NCBI GenBank assembly: GCA_022606135.1
Contig: JABYQN010000001.1
Span: 248,001 to 312,000, forward strand
DNA length: 64,000 nt
Origin: Fomes fomentarius
Taxonomy: Eukaryota > Basidiomycota > Agaricomycetes > Polyporales > Polyporaceae
Reading direction: 5' to 3'
The notes below the pieces were generated by a model that was given only the letters and a program-made list of their open reading frames with translations, ran no database searches and was not told the DNA's origin. A program made the translations under genes and the position numbers. Shown here piece by piece: positions 14,792 to 26,425 of this stretch. Numbering within the stretch: the stretch's first letter is position 1; each line of letters begins with the position of its first letter.

Positions 14792-15594
14792 TCAAGATGC
14801 AACGTTTCCGTTGATCGAGACGGGATACGGCTTCTGGACTACACGCTGACTCTGCATACGGTATTTCTGCTCTACCACTAGTAACGAAGCGAGCACCAGT
14901 TCCGCGATTTGTTCGCCTTCTGGTTGCAGTGACAGAGTAGGCATCTCCACCACCTCAACTCCGTCGACGTCGCGGAGATGAGCGGTCCTGAACCATGCCG
15001 CGGGAGCGAGAGGGTTGGTCTCGTCGTATAGCTACCATGGTAACGACATCGTCAGTAGTTGGACGTCTGGGAGGCTAACAGATATCATGAAGAAGGAAGA
15101 CAAAGAATCTGATACTTACAGCAATTTCTCTGAGACCTGTCGGCTTCCATATGTACGATATCGGGCTCGAATCTGGACGTCTACCAGCAACACGGGTTAG
15201 CTATGTTCGACAGTTACATCTCTAGATATACGGCACCAACTTGCACGCCATCAGAAGCAGCTAGATGGTATACGCACGAGACAGTGAAGGTCTTGTGCTT
15301 GAGCCATTTGCTCATTCTCATGGATGGTGACCCGCGAAACTTGATGGTGTCAGGCAGGATCTCGTTCCGCTCAATCGTCGCCACCACCACTGGCGCTTCC
15401 GATCCCTCGAAGTTCTTGGACAGTTCGGTGCGCGAGAACGACCTGCCCAATGTTCTGATCGTATACAAGACGGCCCTTTCACCCCGTACCCGCAGGTCCG
15501 CGTTCGTGAGACTATCGCGATCAAAGCAAAGCACGGTATGGGCGTAGCGGTCGGGGAGCTCGGTGGGGTTCACGAGGGTGGCGAGTGAGTCCAT
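14792..15594 (-). CDS. DUF6593 domain-containing protein
   Basis: Three exons, 15594-15278, 15180-15120 and 15031-14792, have matching phases and give 205 residues. Exon 1 carries RAVLYTIRTLGRSFSRTEL and then PVVVATIERNEILPDTIKFR, the usual DUF6593 pattern of a strand, a backbone-like TTT/SRT element and an 'IE...I.F.G' strand. Exon 2 adds SYIWKPTGLREIA, equivalent to the family's 'Y.WK' strand. Exon 3 gives LYDETNPLAPAAWFRTAHLR and a C-terminal helix IAELVLASLLVVEQKYR. DUF6593 proteins are small lipid-scramblase-like beta proteins found mainly in mushrooms; no function is established that I know of. Length and order fit the family. The gene stands alone in a gene-poor region. Confidence 0.75.
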
Positions 15595-17328
15595 GCCAGA
15601 GTATGTCGTGGTTCGATGTCAAGATGCAGAGCACCGCCGAGCGCGTGCATAGCTCGAGTCCTTTACTGGATCATTAATCATCGAGAGGCTAATGAAGCGG
15701 CTGTGGAGGGCTTAATCGAAGACCTAGTCAGGGCAGCACAGGTACAAACGAGTCATGGGAATTCGGTGTGCACAGCCTTCTCGTATTCCTCGGGGTGAGG
15801 AAGTAGGAGACTGCGAGGGGCAATGTAGAAATTGTCGCCGAGTGTGACCTGATAATCCGATAGTATCACTATGAACGTACACCGGTTTGGGGGGCGGGCG
15901 GGGACGCGTGAGCATGCCGACTGCTCAGGTTAGCCGCTTGCAGCCTGGATGTGACTCGGGGGCCGGCTGATAGAAGTGCGTGGGTATAGCAAGGATCATT
16001 AGAAGGAATGTCAGCGCGACATACAGACAGTTTGCTAGTTCAGCCCAGGTCGTCATGATGGTGGTCGTGGACAAAGAGCACACGAGTTGGGCGCTTACCA
16101 GTCTCGTCTCGCAACTGCGCTCTCCAACTGACTCATGAGATAGGCGAATGTATCAGCCACCCACTTGCAATCGTTTGAGTCTAATATTGATACTTACTCA
16201 ACTATACCTGGATGGTATCCCTGTCAAGTTGCGGAACAGGGAGTGTATGATTCTGCACGCCCTGCCACTGCCTGGCAGGCTGCTGGAGATCATTCTCCCG
16301 CCTGGTCGCCTGGTAAATATCCTTTCTTGTCGCCTACAACAGGTCATAGCTCGAGCTTGATACTCAACATACTAGTCTGGAGGACGAAGCCGTTGTGCTG
16401 AGGATGAGTGTTAACTTCGAACTCGAACCAGGCGCTAAGCTTACATAACTCACAGCCCACGTGGACGTACTCTGAGGCGCTTGATTCAATGATTGATGTC
16501 AAGTTTTCCTCCCAGTTCTTCAAGTTCTTGTCCCCGATATCTCTCTTGCTCAGAGTTCGTATGTGGGCGGCCCATATCATGGAACTTAAGCGACAGCTCT
16601 GTCTCTATGTGCTGGTGTATTGCTATGCTTACTTCGACGCAATCATCTTCTACTATGAACGGCAATCATCTGCATACTCAGGCTCCGCCGCCGAGTTGAT
16701 AGTTGAATGCTAGTTCGCTTTCAAATTCGTTGAAGTAATTGGACAGCGGCCTTTTACTGATATATTTCTGTAGGGTGCGTGACTTGAACACCGTCAGTGA
16801 AGTCTCACACCATCTTCTCCACTAATAGAAGTAATCCAGAACTCTGGGCCACTCGGCCTCGCAACCTCCGTGGTATCCACTCGAACCAGTCATTATTCAC
16901 ATCGACGATGTTTTTTCACCAACATTCGTACGTATATATGCCTTCTCTGCGCTCTTTGCCTCCACCAGTCTCCACAAGAGACCTACTTACGAGAGTACAC
17001 ACCAGCCCGACGTGTTGCATCCCCCGATCCTCGGACTCTGTCGGGCTTGTTCTCTAGCCGTAGTCACCACCACCTTCTCCACAGCAACGCAATCATGAGG
17101 ACACCTCTGCACCGCAATGGCCAGCCGCACCATAAAATCCTGGAACAGCCCACCTTGTGCAGCACGTCGTAAGGTACACTCCCACCCATTTTTACTCATC
17201 ATCGGAACGTCCTTACGATGCTGGTATTCTGAATGAGGGACAGCCAACTCAAATTCTAAAGATTACGCGTGTGTAAAGTACCCAAACGCAACAGCGACTA
17301 AGCTATGAAATCCGCAGAGGCATGCGAT
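15595..17328. other. Intergenic between the DUF6593 gene and hydrophobin 1
   Basis: About 1.7 kb. Scattered open pieces on both strands (for example 16344-16580 minus, and 16408-16713 plus) have no recognisable domain and no partner exons. It should contain the DUF6593 promoter and the hydrophobin 3' end. Confidence 0.45.
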
Positions 17329-17766
17329 CTACAGCGAGATGGGAGCACAGCCAATGGAGATGAGGCCACCCTGTGTTGATTACAGCGTAAGCACCATTCC
17401 ATTCGCACGAAGGGTCTATAGCACTTACGACGTTGTTGTTCTGGCAGCACACCGGCTGAGCCTGGCACGCATTGCCGCTGCCAACACCAATGGCGGAGAT
17501 GGGTGAGCAGCCCAGACCGATCTTCGCAGTCACATCCTGGACGGTGGCCCCAACGAGCCCCAAGAGAGCCTGCCCAGCAGCGGAGTTCGCCTACAGAGTT
17601 GTCAGCATCAGATACACTAAGAGCAAGTAGAAAACAGAGAGGTAAGGTGACGTACACTCTCAAGGCTGTTGCAGCACTGAACGGGGCCGGTGTTGCAACT
17701 ACCATCGGCGGCGGCCGCAAGGGTGGCGAAGACGAGAGTGGAGACGACTGCAACGGAGGAGAACAT
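17329..17766 (-). CDS. Class I hydrophobin 1
   Basis: Secreted, self-assembling surface protein that coats aerial hyphae, fruit bodies and spores with an amphipathic layer. Three exons, 17766-17656, 17590-17429 and 17370-17329, all phase 0, give 104 residues. The first 18-20 residues (MFSSVAVVSTLVFATLAAA) form a signal peptide. Eight cysteines at 24, 31, 32, 65, 79, 85, 86 and 99 follow the C-CC-C-C-CC-C pattern. The long gap between the first CC and the fourth Cys marks class I, as does the CCQNNNV motif. The gene ends GGLISIGCAPISL. A TATA box lies about 110 bases upstream. A second gene with identical exon design lies at 25553. Confidence 0.95.
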
Positions 17767-17874
17767 GACGGTCAAGATAGGGAAGTGGTGCAAGAACGAT
17801 AGGGTTGTGAGGCTACGAATGCAAGTGCGAATGCGTCGAATGCTGCTGCTTAGTTGTCCTCGACTCTGGGACTC

Positions 17875-17881
17875 TTTTATA
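17875..17881 (-). promoter_or_regulatory. TATA box of hydrophobin 1
   Basis: TATAAAA on the minus strand, about 109 bases before the ATG at 17766. The second hydrophobin has TATAAA at nearly the same distance, which supports a strong, regulated core promoter in both. Confidence 0.65.
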
Positions 17882-19142
17882 GACTCAGTCAGGCAGCCCG
17901 CTTCCAAGAGGCCGCAAAATTTTGATTTGCTCTTCACGCCCTTCACGCTGCGCTCTTGGTAGCGGGCCAGGGTTGAGCCAGCGCCGTGAAACTCCAGCCT
18001 CGAGGTATCTTTGGGGCGGAGAAAGTCAATATCATAACGGCGAGCCGAACGGCTATGTATGGGATGGGCGGCACGTCGCACGAGGATTTACGCACCTCGA
18101 GAGCGGGGCGCACGTCGGCTGTTACTTCCTTTATTGTCGCTTAGCTGCGCAACGTCACGCATGCCCCCCCGCTCGAGTCGCAGGCCGACGTCGCTTGGCG
18201 GGATAGGGGAACGTGGACTCGTGCTTCCATAAGTCGTGGAATTGCCAAGGTATCGATGACTATCTGGCAGTTCGAACTGTTGAGTCGTGAATGCGGATCG
18301 GCGCTGGCAGGACATCACAGAAACCCTCAAGCTGGAACGACAAGGATTTACCATGAAGCAATCCCGACAGGGTTCATGGACTCTTGTCACCGGTCTGCCG
18401 ACTGATTGTCTTCAGGCTCGGATATGGACGGCGTTCAGGTAATTTGCGATAGCGTCAACCGGCGGTAGTGCCTACGCGCATGAATAAGGCTGGAGCCTGA
18501 CAGCGCAGACCTTGTCACTATTTCACATCGGCTGCACCTCGTCCATTAAAGTTACCCTTGCTCCGGGCAGCTAATTTCGGGCGATTGATTCCGGGTGGTT
18601 CCAATGTTCCGCCATGACCGCCAAACGTCTCGTGATACGTCGTGCGAAGGGCGCGGTGCCGGCTATTCGCATTGCGAAGAGGCGGTCTCGGTATCAAACG
18701 ACCGACGCGGGACAAGGAAGGTCGAGATTGTATGGACGGCGAAGTCGTAGTGAGGGAGCTAGTACACGCAAGGCTACTCCGTGCGCCAAAAGCCAGGAAT
18801 GAGCATGAAGAACGTGAATGCGATGGAACTTGAAGGAGCACGCTACCGTGACAACACCATAAAGATACCAAGCGTGAAGACGACTGGATGGAAGACAAAA
18901 CACACTCAACGTTGTTCTTCACCCAAGGGATTACCAGGTCCTACTCTTACTTTCGTGAAATGGGTGGTAAAGAGCGTTGTGACATATGAGAACGCAGACA
19001 AACAAAAAGCCAACTCGGTCACTTCGTCTTCTCCGAAGAAGGCGTGATAACAGCGGTTCGACTGGGTTCGGAATTCGAGTTGTCGAGCGCGCTGGCTAGA
19101 TCTCCCTGGGTATTTTGCGTGGTGTTCCCTTGGCTTTCTTCA
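17882..19142. other. Intergenic, hydrophobin 1 upstream region
   Basis: About 1.3 kb upstream of hydrophobin 1 and downstream of the DUF6534-like gene. It likely holds the hydrophobin regulatory region. I see no gene, RNA or clear repeat beyond a short C run near 18164. Confidence 0.5.
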
Positions 19143-20814
19143 TCAGTGTTGATCTATCAGGAATGCAATCAGTAGGTAGAGACCGAGAGAATTGAAGCAG
19201 CAATGACCTACGTCGAGTCTAATGGGAGTGCTCAGATTCCACGCGAGGTTGGAGATCCTATTTGTAGAGAACCCAGGCGCTGGGCCGTTCTGTAACTCAG
19301 CGCGGCCGTTCCTATGTGCGTTTCTCAGTACAACTACTTGTCGCCGAGGGTCAAAGAAAAGCATCGCATACAACGTAACAAATAGTGAGATGACATATAG
19401 CTTCCCAAGGATAGATTGGAAGGCAAGGTCCCAATAGTTCTCGTTCACCTGGTTCCATCAACGCTCAGTAGTCAGTGCAGGTTCACGTAACACCGGTATA
19501 GAAAGTTATCACCATTGTGAGATACATGACCACAGTCATAACCGCGCAGATGCAAGGTGGCAAAGCGGCCTCCCATATGAGCACCGTCAACCGTCTTAGG
19601 ACCTGCTACCGCTTAGCTGAGCACCCATGCACATGTGAAGTTTACTTACGCGACGAAACCTTGAGGAAGTGACGTTTTGCTTGGATTGCGCCAGGAACGT
19701 GAGGACTGGATGCAGAGACGACGGAGTATTGAGCTGCAACTTCGGATCAACACTGACATGTTGTACTCACGGATCCCAGTCAGCAGGACGTCAAGTACTG
19801 TTGCAAACCGTTAGTCAGCACCAGAGCCTGTAGACTGTAGGATCATGACCGACCTGCTGAGCTTGTCAAGCTCAGAACAACTAAGTGGCCAGTCGGAATT
19901 AGTGCCCTCATGTGAATGGAGAACGAGCATGTTCCGCGTACATATCGCGCTGATCTGTCAACGGGTGTTAGCATGAAGACGCCAATAATACGCATAGATA
20001 TTGAACCTACTGGGACCTTCGGGAGTGGACCGGCTTCCACTTCAGCGTCTGGTACGATTCCAAAGTGTACTCGGAATGTTTGTACTGTGTTGACTAGGCC
20101 CGCGAGGACAGAGGCGAGTAGCAGGATCACAAGTATGACCTGTTCGGCAACGTTTGTTATGATCACAGCTGGGCGAGGGATGGGAGGAGCCGACGTACCA
20201 GTACATGGATATTGCGATTGAAGAGCTACAGCCAGGGCACGATCAATACGTTGCGGTCTCGGTATCCTCCAGTCGACGTACGGTCCAACACCGCCAAATG
20301 AGGAATGCTTGCACTGGCGCGGCCATTAACACTGTCTATAGGGCCAAACGGGTGGGGAAGGGTGTCACGAATCAGCACACGACCAACTCACCATTGTGGA
20401 TTGGATCTTATCAGCCCAGGAGAACATCACGCTGCTATACTGGGACACGTTGTGAACAAACGCAGGGCTTTCAGACAGGTCACCATGTACGTACCCAGTC
20501 CCCGAACTTGTCGACGAATGTACGCCATGACGTGTAGAAGCTCAGGCACGTTTGGAAGCTGAGCGCATCACGAACATACGATCAGAAGTGCCTTGGACGT
20601 CGATGAAATCGTGGTGCACCGCTCACAAGGCGATTGTCGTCACACACGAGACAAGTGCGCGTACGACTCCAAGTTCTCGCTCTGCACGCTCCCAGAACGT
20701 GAGCGACTGGTTGATCAAAATCCCAGTCTGGACGGACTCGAGGGTCAAGCTGACCAGGGCGGGTCCGATGTACGACCCTGGGTGCGTCTTCAACCACGCG
20801 AGCGAGAGTGGCAT
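19143..20814 (-). CDS. Seven-helix membrane protein, DUF6534-like
   Basis: Multi-exon minus-strand gene. The start exon (ATG at 20814) gives MPLSLAWLKTHPGSYIGPAL and a first hydrophobic segment. In-phase exons follow with TCLSFYTSWRTFVDKFGDW, YSSVMFSWADKIQSTM, then TVLMAAPVQAFLIWRCWT, a 27-base micro-exon (20225-20199, LFNRNIHVL) and VILVILLLASVLAGLVNTVQ. Later pieces are LTSSAVLDVLLTGI, LRRLTVLIWEAALPPCICAV and the last helix near FQSILGKLYVISLFVTL, followed by a polar tail. The 'VQAF..WR.W' after helix three and the 'LGKLYV.S' final helix are the usual landmarks of basidiomycete DUF6534 proteins. These are plasma-membrane proteins of unknown role. Several exon borders in the middle (20.06-19.70 kb) are uncertain. 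Confidence 0.65.
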
Positions 20815-22890
20815 CCTAACGAGTGAGCCACGATCTGACCAGGAACGTCAGTGGCCAGAGTCACAGTTAGCGTAGAGCGGCTGAAGGTGCCGTACCTTGC
20901 TACAGCAAGGAGAAATCAGCGGGAAGCTGCGATGGGGAGAACGCGGGCTTGCGGACGCACCCTGATGCATATCTGGGGAGAGGAAGAGAAGAGTTATATG
21001 AAGGGCGCGGGAACGTGGATGCTAAAACGGTCTCAATTCAGCGGACCCAACGAAGACCTTTCATGTAGGCATGTCCGTGCGGACGCACACTCTATTGAAT
21101 ATGCCGCAGGTATTACGAACGGTTCGACCCTCGGCAGCGGGGTCACAAGCGTGCACCCGTCATTCGGTGCGGAATGTCCCGTTAACCCTTGTGGTGGGGT
21201 GTGTGCTCTGTCTAAAGATCCCGCAGGTGAGTAAGGGAAGGTGCACTCCTCTTAACGATTGACTTCTGTTTGGGGTGTCCTTCGCAAGTTTCCTGTGAGG
21301 AAGGTGCGGCGGCTTTCCAGCTACAAGCTACAAAGTTCACAGTTAATCAACAGAGCCTGGACGCACAAAAGTCCAGGTCGTTGGTTTCCCGTGGGAAATG
21401 ACGTACCTCATCGGTGATTCTAGCCTCGGACCAAAGCGAAAGCTCAGCTTGTCCACCTGCAGTTGTGTCCGTGCGGTCTATATGGCTCGTCATAGACCGC
21501 AGAGGGACAGCTGATTCCCATGAGTGGCGGATGGCTATAAGCTACCAGATCACTCACTTCGTATCCACCCTTCTACCCCAACTTGCGGGGCTTCGTGTCT
21601 TCCGATTGCCCTGACATTGAGCAGGAGTATATAGCGTATAGAAATCATCCTTGGGTGTGGATGCCAGGAAGACCGTTTGACGTCAACGACGCATGCGCAG
21701 GTAGGTACGTAGAAGCTGTACCCGATACTGGGAGAGACCACCCTAATCTCAGTCAGGATACGTGCATGGAAGCTCAGCGTCAGATCTCAGGGCCATCCCA
21801 AGGAAGAAAGCGTAGTGCATGGAGTGATAGACATTGAATAAGAGCGCTTGACAGCCGTGCGCATGCGCGATCCACGTCCGTCGCGTCGCGAGAGCAAAGT
21901 ATCGGAAGCCCCCCGCCAGTCCGCCGGTCGTGGCACAATGACGTCCACCTGACGAGTATCAGAACCCAATGGGGTGCGAACCGGAGCCGTCGGAGTAGTG
22001 CAGGACCCGGTATAGAAAGTAAAAAATACCAGTAAGTGCCTACCCATATTGATTCCCAGGCATCAACTCACACTTTGAGGCATCTTAGAGGCTGACTGAC
22101 TTGAGTCATATGAGAACATCGCTACCGTAGGACCATTCTGTCGCAGGCGGCGCCCTGGAGTGTGGTTTTACTTCTGCGGCCGGAACTACTATGAGGACGC
22201 ACCATGCCTTTCCTGACAATGCCACCACACGGGGCACGCTTGTCGGAGATCCAACGCGACTCGGGATAGAAAGAAGCATGCATCTACCCTGGGATCCCCA
22301 GAATCTGGTGAGATCAAACCACGAATCGGCAGAAGCGGGTATTAATCCCGTCAGGACCAGGGGTCATAGAAACACTCGCATCATGCCGATGAAGACATTG
22401 CAAGGAAGAAATAAGGATGTGGTCGACCGATTGTTGTCCCTAGGATTATCAAATAACAACTCAGAACGGTTCTGACACAAGGGGAGATAGAGAACACCGA
22501 CCAAGCTAGAAGGAACAAGCCAAGATGTGAACGCGTCAGTCTGGTGACCTAGGTGCGAAGCACCCTTAAAACCTCCGCGGTCGACGTTCTCATGTCCGTG
22601 TAAGCTCTTTAAGCGAATGAAGCCTTGCGCATAGCGAATACTGGAAAGGAAGGTCCCATGCAGATACAACCTTGTGAGTGCGCGATGGATGCTACAGACT
22701 ACGTACAGCCCTGAAGGACGTCAGCGAAACAATAATACGATTACCAAGAAGCTCAATAGCGTATCGATACAATAGGGTAGGGGCCATGGCTCGTGCCAAC
22801 CTTCACGAGGACATTTGGTGAGAGACAATCGAATGGACGGGATGTATGTTACATACCAATAGACAATAAGTTACGCAATAGACCGATCTC
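20815..22890. other. Gene-poor stretch before the PP2C gene
   Basis: About 2.1 kb without a supported gene. Short open pieces on both strands show no domain or consistent splicing. No repeat or RNA gene was recognised. Confidence 0.5.
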
Positions 22891-24614
22891 TCATGCATCA
22901 CGCCTAGGCTCAGTGGAAACACCTTTCTCGGAGAAGAACACCACCGACACCGTCATATCATCTCTGTGCGAGATATACATCAGTGACCCCCAGACGGACT
23001 TGTAGTTCGAAAATCAACGTACCTATACACCCTCGCCTTGGGTGTTTTCATGTATAGCAGCGACGCAGCCAAGTCCTTGTCGATGCCACCAAGCGCATTT
23101 CTGAGTACGTGGGTGGCCGCGTTCGTGTCTGCACGGGCGAAACGCTTCTCCGCATTCCACTGGCGATAGCGAACGGTGTTGTCGCGTTCTGGCAGCCACA
23201 CCGGGAGCATGTGCGGTAAGTACCCTCCGACGGGCTCGCGCTTTATGTGACCGTTCCGCTCCCCCTCCTTCCAGAGTCCGACCAGCCCGACAGCCTCCTC
23301 GCTCGTCAGGCTCTCCCAGATCCCATCCGTCCCCATGATGAGGAAGTCGCCAGGCTGAATCTCAATCGAGGTCACTTCAGGTTCAGCAGTGATGTATGGT
23401 GGCGTTTTGACCTCGGACAGCGGGGCGCGTCCGAGGAAATGCCGTTTGAGTTTGTCCTGCACGTCGCGCGTCCACTTGTACCTTGCGTCCCCGAACGCGC
23501 GCGACACGGCCATGCCGAAGATGCGCCCGTTCTGTATGATGTCTTCGCCCGGATGCTGCGCCTTCAGTCGCGCGATCTCGGTCTCGTTCTCGCCGTTCTG
23601 CTCCGTGGAGAGTATGTACACGTCGTACTTGGACGAGCCGTCCTCCTCCACGCGCCGCCTGCCCAACACTGCGCGCGAATCTCCTGTGAGCGCCACGTGC
23701 AGACGGCGAGAATGCGAGTCGTAGAAGGCGAGGAGGGCGCACGAGCCAGAGTTCGCAGCGGCCAAGAGCGGACCTGCAGCTTCTTTCGATTTCGCCGCCA
23801 AGACGGTCGGAACTGGCTTGTTCACGATCTCGTCGTCGAGCTTGTTGAACGTCGCCCGGAAGGTCTGTGCGATCTCGTGCGGAGTTGGTTCGGGGATGGA
23901 TTGAGACTGAGGTCCGGCGAGACGGGAGTAGAAGTCTCCGAGTGCGCCGATGACGGCAAGAATCAGATTATCAGCGAGCCATTTGCTCGTGTCCCCGCCA
24001 TTGTGGCCGTCGTAGATACCGAAGAAGGACCAGTACCCAGAAGGCGTGGACACCACCGCCTCCTGATGTTCGTCTTCCGCCGGATTGTTACTAGGCGATG
24101 GATGCAGTTTGCATCAGCGTCGCTCTACTCGCCAGAAAGGGCACAATGACTGACCTCGCGAGGTGAGCGAAGTCGAAACGAGTGATCCCAGAGGTTGCGG
24201 GAGCGTAGGTAGTCCTTTCGTTTCTGCGCAGGACTCTGTCAACATCAATGCCATGACGTCCTATGCAAATGCAGGAATCATGAGTTCCAGGAAAAAAAAT
24301 TGGGAGGTATCGTGCTTACGATCCAAGTCTCCTTCTAGAGAGACAGCCGCATTTGACAGGCAGCTCACGGTGGCTGTCCAGATGCCGAGAAGGGCAACGA
24401 GAATGGAGCGACCAACACTGGAAGGCTCCGAAGAATTCGCTTTCTCCTCGCCCTTTGGAGACGCAGCCTTCGTCCGAGGTGCTGACGACATAGATCTCCT
24501 AGCTGCAAGAAGAGATGCTTGGGGCAACAAAAGACGTGACGATAGTCGAAGAGAAAAGGAAATTGCGCAAGAGTAGGTGCCAGTGTAAGACAGAAGTAGC
24601 AGGGCACGTCGCAT
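22891..24614 (-). CDS. Mitochondrial-type PP2C protein phosphatase (Ptc5/PDP-like)
   Basis: Metal-dependent Ser/Thr phosphatase. The closest family by pattern is fungal Ptc5, the pyruvate dehydrogenase phosphatase of mitochondria. Four exons, 24614-24320, 24260-24155, 24090-23023 and 22963-22891, agree in phase and give 513 residues. The N-terminus is rich in Arg, Ser and Leu and poor in acid, as a mitochondrial presequence should be, followed by a hydrophobic segment (LVALLGIWTATVSCL). Catalytic motifs: YDGHNGG (residues 160-166), LTGDSRAVLG, FGMAVSRAFGD and LIMGTDGIWESL. The last exon supplies RDDMTVSVVFF, whose Asp is a metal ligand. Reading through the final intron would instead end the protein at 22980 without that motif. 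Start choice is less certain than the rest. Confidence 0.88.
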
Positions 24615-25552
24615 ACCGCGCTCTGCTGCCCTCTGAAGTCTTAAAGCAATCTGGATCGCGGAGGGAGGATTCGGCCGTCGAAATGCTGCGTGACTTTCCG
24701 AGCGCAGGAAGAATGTGGCTGTCGCCACCAGCGCGTGGATGGAGGTACGGAGGAGAGTACTACGGAAGCGCGCAATCACCGGAAGGCTTGGCCCAGGTCC
24801 GCCACGTGGCTCCGGCGGTCAAACAAACACCCATAGTTTGATCCGCGATGGACTCTAAACCTCCTCGACTTGAGAACGACCAGGTAAGTGCCGCCGTTAG
24901 GACCACTAAGCCCGCGGGATGTTCACAGCACGCTGTGGAGGTTAAGACTAGCACCGCCACAGCTGCTTCAGACGGTCTGCAACTTCGGCTAGCCATCACA
25001 GCAGAGGCCGTTTGATCAAGCTACGCTGGCAGTGATGCCGTGTACACAGCGCGTTTATCTCGGCCCTAGACTGAGTGGTACGATGCTATCTCTATGATGT
25101 GAACGCCCGAGACTGCCATCAGCCATGATTATCGAGTGGCATGCCAAAACCGATACCACAGCCACTAGCCTCTTCCTTGTGCAGTGACTTATACCTATAA
25201 ATATTGAAGCTCGAGGCTATATGGGACCTTCCAGATGCCCCCCTTCGCCGTGCATCCCATGGGCACAAGCAATGTCATGCCGCCAATTCAGACGGCCCAG
25301 CCGACCCGGATGCGCGCCATGTCCCGCCAAGTGCCGACTCTCCAGTATCCGTCGCTTGCCACTGAAATGGCAAAAGACAATTCAAACGTCACTCGCCTTC
25401 ACGGTGACATCCCAGAGGTGCTGGTTGCAGCGCACCAGCTCGCCGCAGGTCTATAAAGGCCCGCAAGACATGTCCTCTGCCCCATTGCCAGCCAGCAATT
25501 CCCCGACCCGCACTAGCCTTCACCCTTCCTTCATCTCTCGCTCTTGTCCACG
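24615..25552. promoter_or_regulatory. Divergent intergenic region, PP2C and hydrophobin 2
   Basis: About 940 bases between divergent genes. The hydrophobin side has a TATA box (25452-25457), a further AT-rich element near 25195-25206, and a pyrimidine-rich leader just before the ATG. No coding sequence is supported. Confidence 0.55.
25452..25457 (+). promoter_or_regulatory. TATA box of hydrophobin 2
   Basis: TATAAA lies 101 bases before the ATG at 25553 and is followed by a CT-rich leader typical of strongly expressed fungal genes. Confidence 0.65.
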
Positions 25553-26031
25553 ATGTTCGCTCGTCTCGCCGCCGTCTCTACTCTCGCGTTTGCCGCTCTT
25601 GCCACCGCGCAGGGCTCGTGCTCAACCGGTACCGTGCAGTGCTGCGAGAGCCTCGAGAACGTGCGTCCCTTCCCACCCACCCTTTCCTGACCTCACCCGG
25701 GTGTTGCTCATGTGCACGAGCTGATGGACCGTTGCTGTCCTTAGACGAACTCCATCGCAGGCTCGACGATCCTCGCCATTCTCGGACTCAACCTCCAGGA
25801 CGTCACGGCGAAGATCGGGCTCAAGTGCTCGCCCCTCTCCGTCGTGGGCGTGGGCTCCGGCAACGCGTGCAAGGCCGAGCCTGTCTGCTGCCAGAACAAC
25901 AACGTTGTACGTACTGTCCGAGCCAACGTATCCTTGTCCTTGGTATGCAACTTTGTCGGTGTTGCTGACTTGTCGTGTCACTGTCATAGGGTGGCCTGGT
26001 CTCTATTGGCTGTGCTCCTGTCTCCCTCTAG
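25553..26031 (+). CDS. Class I hydrophobin 2
   Basis: Three exons, 25553-25660, 25745-25906 and 25990-26031, all phase 0, give 103 residues. The signal peptide is MFARLAAVSTLAFAALATA. Eight cysteines at 23, 30, 31, 64, 78, 84, 85 and 98 give the C-CC-C-C-CC-C array. Exon 2 is 162 bases and exon 3 is 42 bases, the same as in hydrophobin 1, and both proteins share VGSGNAC, VCCQNNNV and a C-terminus of the form GGL.SIGCAP.SL. The two are therefore paralogs, now 8 kb apart in opposite orientation. Both should act at the hyphal or fruit-body surface; which stage expresses each cannot be read from sequence. Confidence 0.95.
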
Positions 26032-26353
26032 ATTACCACATTACTTAGTACAGATATTTGATGGTTGTGGCGTGCTGCTTAATGCATTTCGAGTTTCAAG
26101 TTCAATTTGTCGTGTAGTATCTGGCAGCTGAACATCTCTTCAGGCTCTCCAAGAGCTTGCCGGAGCACCACTCTTCCGAGTCTCAGATGCTCAGTTTGAT
26201 CCATGAGGATGCACAACACCTATGCTGCCACTCATTCTGCCACTCATTCACTTCGACTTTACATGAAACAAGGAACTGTGAGTTCAACGTGGAATGAACC
26301 AAATGAAAAGTTCAAGTTTGAGGTTGTAAACCTATAAGGAAACTGTAAATGTA
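26032..26353. other. Hydrophobin 2 downstream region
   Basis: About 320 bases holding the hydrophobin 3' untranslated region and the start of the tRNA flank. No other feature was recognised. Confidence 0.5.
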
Positions 26354-26425
26354 TCCGATATGGTGTAGTGGCTAACATTATCGCCTCTCACGCGATAGCC
26401 CGGGGTTCGATTCCCCGTGTCGGAA
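26354..26425 (+). tRNA. tRNA-Glu(CTC)
   Basis: A complete cloverleaf of 72 bases. The acceptor stem tccgata pairs with tgtcgga (26418-26424), with discriminator A at 26425. The D arm holds the A box tggtgtagtggc (26361-26372). The anticodon stem atcgc/gcgat encloses loop ctctcac with anticodon CTC. The T stem cggg(g)/cccc(g) encloses the B box ggttcgattcc (26404-26414). There is no intron. A short T run at 26441-26444 could end Pol III transcription. Confidence 0.95.

Noticed and set aside
8493..22890. Possible transposon-rich island
   Set aside because: The region is gene-poor, but I found no transposase, reverse transcriptase, integrase, long terminal repeat or clear terminal inverted repeat to support it.
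23247..24149. Long plus-strand open frame opposite the PP2C gene
   Set aside because: It is the antisense shadow of a well-supported phosphatase exon.
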